Shown: one piece after another, positions 60,322-64,000 of the stretch
Layout: every line of letters begins with the position of its first letter
Position numbering within the stretch: position 1 is the stretch's first letter
The notes under the pieces: generated by a model
Seen by the model: only the letters and a program-made list of their open reading frames with translations
Told to the model about the DNA's origin: nothing
Database searches by the model: none
Made by a program: the position numbers and the translations under genes
From: Massilia antarctica
GTDB lineage: Bacteria > Pseudomonadota > Gammaproteobacteria > Burkholderiales > Burkholderiaceae_D
NCBI RefSeq assembly: GCF_015689335.1
Contig: NZ_CP065053.1
Coordinates: forward strand, 6,076,001-6,140,000
Length of the DNA stretch: 64,000 bases
Direction: 5' to 3'

Positions 60322-60520
60322 TGATCGGGAGAGGGCAGCGCAGGCTGCCGCCGAAGGGGCATCACCCAAAAACTCTCAGGCAAAAGGACCGGTCAGGGGT
60401 CGGCGGCGCACAGCGCCTCCGGCTGAACTCTGGAGAGCGGCCGCGGCACCATGCCAGCGGCCCACCGAAGGGGCAGGCGGACCATTATCCGCTATCTCTC
60501 AGGTACCAAGGACAGAGGGG
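60322..60520 (+). ncRNA. Tandem glycine riboswitch
   Basis: Two glycine aptamers in series. The first (about 60325-60392) has GGGAGAG, GCCGCCGAAGGGGCA and CTCTCAGGCAAAAGGACC; the second (about 60428-60516) has TGGAGAG, CACCGAAGGGGCA and ATCTCTCAGGTACCAAGGACAG, given here in part. These are the conserved core elements of the gcvT RNA class. It lies in the 5' leader of gcvT, where glycine binding turns expression on. A clear terminator is not seen, so control may be on translation. Confidence 0.95.
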
Positions 60521-60596
60521 CGCGAAGCATACCTGGACGGCAAGAGCCGCTTCACGTCTGCTCGTCGTACCCCCATTCAACTGCCCTGAGGATTCC

Positions 60597-61715
60597 ATGA
60601 CGCTTAAAGCGACCCCGCTCAATTCCGCACACCGCGCCGCCGGCGCCAAGATGGTCGATTTCGGCGGCTGGGACATGCCCGTCAACTACGGCTCGCAGAT
60701 CGAAGAACACCACGCCGTGCGCAGCGATGTCGGCATGTTCGACGTCTCGCACATGTGCGTGGTCGATATCGAAGGCGAGAACGCCCGCCCTTTCCTGCGC
60801 GGCCTGCTGGCCAATAACGTCGACAAGCTGCAGGTGGCCGGCAAGGCCCTGTATTCGTGCATGCTCAATCCCCAGGGCTTCGTCATCGATGACCTGATCG
60901 TCTACTTCTTCAGCGAAAACTGGTTCCGCCTGGTCGTCAACGCCGGCACCGCCGAAAAAGACGTGGCCTGGATCAGCGCCCAGAACGATGCCACCAAGAG
61001 CGGCGTGACCATCACCCAGCGCCGCGACGGCAATGAGCCGATGGCGCTGATCGCCGTCCAGGGCCCGAACGCGCGCGCCAAGGTATGGCAAGTGCTGCCG
61101 ACCACCCAGGCGGTTTCCGAGCCGCTCAAGCCGTTCAACGCCGTCATCGTCAAGGACACGGCGTTTGGCGAGGTGATGGTGGCGCGCACCGGCTACACCG
61201 GCGAAGACGGGTTCGAGCTGGCCTTTCCGGCATCGCAAGCCGAGGCGCTGTGGAATGCGCTGGTCGCCGCCGGCGTCAAGCCGGCCGGCCTGGGCGCGCG
61301 CGACACCCTGCGCCTGGAAGCGGGCATGAACCTGTACGGCCAGGACATGGACGACACGGTCAACCCGCTCGACGCCGGCCTGGCCTGGACCGTCGACCTG
61401 AACGCCGAGCGCGACTTCATCGGCAAGACTGCGCTCAAGGCCATGGGCCAGAACGCGCAGTACGTGGGCCTGATCCTGCGCGAGAAAGGCGGCATTTTGC
61501 GCGCGCACCAGAAAGTGCTCGCCGCGGACGGCACGACCGGCGAAATCACCAGCGGCACCTTCAGCCCGACCATGCAGGAAGCGATTGCTCTCGCGCGCGT
61601 GCCGATGGGCGTGGCCGTGGGCGATACCGTCCACGTCGAAATCCGCGACAAAAAACTGGCCGCCAGCGTGATCAAGCTGCCGTTCGTGCGAAACGGTAAA
61701 ATCCTCGCTGCCTGA
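60597..61715 (+). CDS. gcvT: Glycine cleavage system T protein (aminomethyltransferase)
   Basis: 372 residues from the ATG at 60597 ([13 protein letters not shown]) with GAGGA nearby. Transfers the methylene group from the H-protein arm to tetrahydrofolate and releases ammonia. Folate-binding residues lie in [32 protein letters not shown] and [19 protein letters not shown]. Under control of the upstream riboswitch. Confidence 0.97.
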   Translation: MTLKATPLNSAHRAAGAKMVDFGGWDMPVNYGSQIEEHHAVRSDVGMFDVSHMCVVDIEGENARPFLRGLLANNVDKLQVAGKALYSCMLNPQGFVIDDLIVYFFSENWFRLVVNAGTAEKDVAWISAQNDATKSGVTITQRRDGNEPMALIAVQGPNARAKVWQVLPTTQAVSEPLKPFNAVIVKDTAFGEVMVARTGYTGEDGFELAFPASQAEALWNALVAAGVKPAGLGARDTLRLEAGMNLYGQDMDDTVNPLDAGLAWTVDLNAERDFIGKTALKAMGQNAQYVGLILREKGGILRAHQKVLAADGTTGEITSGTFSPTMQEAIALARVPMGVAVGDTVHVEIRDKKLAASVIKLPFVRNGKILAA

Positions 61716-61778
61716 TCGGGGCAACACACACTCATTAAGTAGCATTTACATCGACCGCGACCTCTTGGAGCAAACATT

Positions 61779-62159
61779 ATGAACATCCCAGCCGACCTGA
61801 AATACACCGAGTCCCACGAATGGGTACGCGCCGAAGCTGACGGCACCCTCACCGTCGGCATCACCGAATATGCGCAGGATGCGCTGGGCGACATCGTCTT
61901 CGTCGAACTGCCCAAGGTGGGCAAGGTCTTTACCGCCGGCGACGACGCCGCCGTGGTCGAATCGGTGAAAGCCGCCAGCGACATCTACGCGCCAGTGTCA
62001 GGCGAGTGCATCGCCGTCAACGACGCCGTCGCCGACGCGCCGGACTCGATCAATACCGACGCCTTTGCGGCCTGGCTGTTCAAGCTCAAACCGAGCGACG
62101 CCGGCGCCATCAATGGCCTGCTCGACGCCGCCGCCTACGGCAAAGCCACCGCAGAATAA
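61779..62159 (+). CDS. gcvH: Glycine cleavage system H protein
   Basis: 126 residues. Carries the lipoyl arm that shuttles the aminomethyl group between the P, T and L proteins. The lipoyl Lys is in [36 protein letters not shown] near the start is typical. 63 bases after gcvT. Its last codons are followed by a 7-pair GGCCGCC/GGCGGCC hairpin (62168-62188). Confidence 0.97.
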   Translation: MNIPADLKYTESHEWVRAEADGTLTVGITEYAQDALGDIVFVELPKVGKVFTAGDDAAVVESVKAASDIYAPVSGECIAVNDAVADAPDSINTDAFAAWLFKLKPSDAGAINGLLDAAAYGKATAE

Positions 62160-62167
62160 AAACGCCT

Positions 62168-62198
62168 GGCCGCCGCCCGCTGGCGGCCGTTTCCTTTC
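62168..62198 (+). terminator. Hairpin between gcvH and gcvP
   Basis: GGCCGCC, 7-base loop, GGCGGCC, then GTTTCCTTTC. The T run is broken by C residues, so it is a weak terminator or an end-protecting structure that sets gcvP level below gcvTH. Confidence 0.5.
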
Positions 62199-62261
62199 AG
62201 TTCGCCGCCGCGCCGTGTATCCGACAGCGCCGGTGGCAGTCCTTTTTCGGCCCCGACTACC

Positions 62262-64000
62262 ATGACCCGCTCCAGCCTGACCCAACTCGAAGCACGCGAT
62301 TCGTTCATCCCGCGCCATATCGGCCCGTCCCCCGCCGAACAGACGGCCATGCTGGCCACGCTCGGCTATCCGTCGCGCGCGGCGCTGATCGACGCCATCG
62401 TGCCCGCCAATATCCGCAAGAAGAGCAAGCTGGAACTGGGCCAGTTCTTCGACCCGATGCCGGAACAGGCTGCGCTGGGCAAACTCAAGGCGCTGGCCGC
62501 CAAGAACAAGGTCATGAAGTCGATGATCGGCCAGGGCTACTTCAACAGCCATACGCCTGGTGTCATCCTGCGCAATATCTTTGAAAACCCGGCCTGGTAC
62601 ACGGCCTACACGCCGTACCAGCCCGAGATCTCGCAAGGCCGCCTGGAAGCGATCCTGAACTTCCAGCAAATGATCACCGACCTGACCGGCATGGGCATCG
62701 CCAACTCGTCGATGCTCGACGAAGGCACCGCCGCCGCCGAAGCGATGACCCTGATCCAGCGCGTCGGCAAATCGGCCTCGAACGTGTTCTACGTGGCCGA
62801 CGACGTGCTGCCGCAAACCTTGGAAGTGGTGCAGACGCGCGCCCAGCCGATCGGCGTGGACGTGCGCACCATCGCGGCGGCTGACATTGGCGCCCTCTCC
62901 GAGCCATGCTTCGGTGTGCTGATCCAGTACCCGGGTGTGAACGGCGATGTGCGCGACTACCGCGCCGCCGTCGAAAAACTGCACGCGGCCGGCGCCATGG
63001 TGATCGCTTGCGCCGACCTGCTGGCATTGACCCTGCTGGCGCCGCCGGGCGACTGGGGCTGCGACGTCGTCGTCGGTAACAGCCAGCGCTTCGGCGTGCC
63101 GCTCGGTTTCGGCGGCCCGCACGCCGGCTACCTGGCCACGCGCGACGAATTCAAGCGCAGCATGGCCGGCCGCCTGGTGGGCGTGACCATCGATGCCCAG
63201 GGCAACAAAGCGTACCGCCTGGCGCTGCAAACGCGCGAGCAGCACATCCGCCGCGAAAAAGCCACTTCCAACATCTGCACCGCGCAGGTGCTGCTGGCCG
63301 TGATGGCATCGATGTACGCGGTCTACCACGGCCCTGAAGGCTTGCAGCGCATCGCCCGCCGCGTGCACCGCTTCACCGCCATTCTGGCCGCCAAGCTCGG
63401 CCAGCTCGGCTACGACGTCGTCAACAAGACCTACTTCGACACGCTCACCGTCAAGAGTGCGCGCGCGGCTGAACTGCATGCGATCGCCATCGAACATGGC
63501 GTGAACCTGCGCAAGGTCGATGCGAACCATGTCGGCATCTCGCTCGATGAAACCACCACGCGCGAAGACATCGCGCTGCTGTGGACGATTTTTTCCCAAG
63601 GCGTATCGGGATCCCCCGCTTCGCCGAACTTCGACGCCATCGAAGCGAGCGCGCAGGACGCCTATCCGGAAGCGCTGGCCCGTACCAGCACTTACCTGAC
63701 CCACCCGACCTTCAACCGCTACCACGCGGAACACGAAATGCTGCGCTACCTGCGCGGCCTGGCCGACAAGGACCTGGCGCTGGACCGCACCATGATCCCG
63801 CTTGGTTCCTGCACCATGAAGCTCAACGCCACTAGCGAAATGATTCCGGTCACCTGGCCCGAGTTCTCCAACATCCACCCGTTCGCGCCGGACGCGCAAA
63901 CGGTCGGCTACCGCGAAATGATCGGCCAGCTGGAAGACATGCTGTGCGCGCTGACCGGCTACGCCGCCGTCTCGCTGCAGCCGAACGCCGGCTCCCAGGG
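62262..64000 (+). CDS. gcvP: Glycine dehydrogenase (decarboxylating) P protein, 3' part missing
   Basis: About 579 codons from the ATG at 62262 to the window edge without a stop; the full protein is about 950 residues. PLP enzyme that decarboxylates glycine and loads the H protein. The N-terminal half shows [50 protein letters not shown] in the form [12 protein letters not shown] and [11 protein letters not shown]. The C-terminal half has begun ([20 protein letters not shown]); the PLP-binding Lys lies beyond the edge. Confidence 0.96.
   Translation, partial: MTRSSLTQLEARDSFIPRHIGPSPAEQTAMLATLGYPSRAALIDAIVPANIRKKSKLELGQFFDPMPEQAALGKLKALAAKNKVMKSMIGQGYFNSHTPGVILRNIFENPAWYTAYTPYQPEISQGRLEAILNFQQMITDLTGMGIANSSMLDEGTAAAEAMTLIQRVGKSASNVFYVADDVLPQTLEVVQTRAQPIGVDVRTIAAADIGALSEPCFGVLIQYPGVNGDVRDYRAAVEKLHAAGAMVIACADLLALTLLAPPGDWGCDVVVGNSQRFGVPLGFGGPHAGYLATRDEFKRSMAGRLVGVTIDAQGNKAYRLALQTREQHIRREKATSNICTAQVLLAVMASMYAVYHGPEGLQRIARRVHRFTAILAAKLGQLGYDVVNKTYFDTLTVKSARAAELHAIAIEHGVNLRKVDANHVGISLDETTTREDIALLWTIFSQGVSGSPASPNFDAIEASAQDAYPEALARTSTYLTHPTFNRYHAEHEMLRYLRGLADKDLALDRTMIPLGSCTMKLNATSEMIPVTWPEFSNIHPFAPDAQTVGYREMIGQLEDMLCALTGYAAVSLQPNAGSQ

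Overview
The window looks like a chromosomal segment of a GC-rich betaproteobacterium, most likely an Oxalobacteraceae member of the Massilia/Duganella/Janthinobacterium type. This rests on the conserved gene order rpsB-tsf-pyrH-frr-uppS-cdsA-dxr-rseP-bamA-skp-lpxD-fabZ-lpxA-lpxB-rnhB-trmH, the smc-zipA-ligA-galU-def cluster, the map-glnD pair and the riboswitch-controlled gcvTHP operon. The species call is inference from gene content; no marker was compared by computation.

Layout. (1) 1-3857 is a pile-up of insertion sequences on the minus strand: an IS1380-family transposase cut by the left edge, a relic in which an ISL3 transposase N-terminus is joined to an IS630 C-terminus, an IS481-family transposase, and a complete IS4-family element with 26-bp ends and a 10-bp target duplication. 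(2) 3963-13460 is a polymorphic-toxin island, read right to left: an EagR-like chaperone, a PAAR-Rhs effector with a nuclease-like tip, its immunity gene, then a second Rhs gene that lacks the PAAR/membrane part, carries a different tip and has its own immunity gene. The two Rhs cores form a 3189-bp direct repeat of nearly identical sequence. (3) 13795-18046 holds accessory genes: a small membrane protein, a zinc alcohol dehydrogenase, a periplasmic binding protein and a REC-EAL protein; a 39-bp remnant of a second EAL gene tail lies between them. (4) 18125-33512 is a long minus-strand housekeeping block for translation, isoprenoid/undecaprenyl and phospholipid precursors, outer-membrane protein assembly and lipid A synthesis. 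(5) 33513-34132 is a non-coding spacer with REP-like palindromes. (6) 34133-38355 carries map, glnD and a pseudouridine synthase on the plus strand. (7) 38507-46117 is mixed accessory content: a secreted GH43/ricin-lectin arabinanase, an unknown protein, a GNAT-like gene with an in-frame amber codon, an aquaporin, a CPBP protease, an M28 peptidase and a dienelactone hydrolase. (8) 46101-54780 is a translationally coupled minus-strand cluster of smc, zipA, ligA, galU, def and an outer-membrane barrel gene. (9) 54915-60178 has a PAP2 phosphatase, a DUF1631 protein, a truncated chemoreceptor-like protein, a disordered Ser/Gly-rich protein and a stand-alone ClpP-like protease. (10) 60284 to the right edge is a consensus promoter, a tandem glycine riboswitch and gcvT-gcvH-gcvP (gcvP runs off the window).

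The parts most worth attention are the paired Rhs genes, whose long identical cores would allow recombination to swap the toxin tip carried by the only PAAR-bearing copy; the unrecognised tip/immunity pair of the second Rhs gene; the chemoreceptor-like protein that stops inside its signalling hairpin; and the hairpin-rich leader of the disordered protein. No rRNA, tRNA or CRISPR array was seen.
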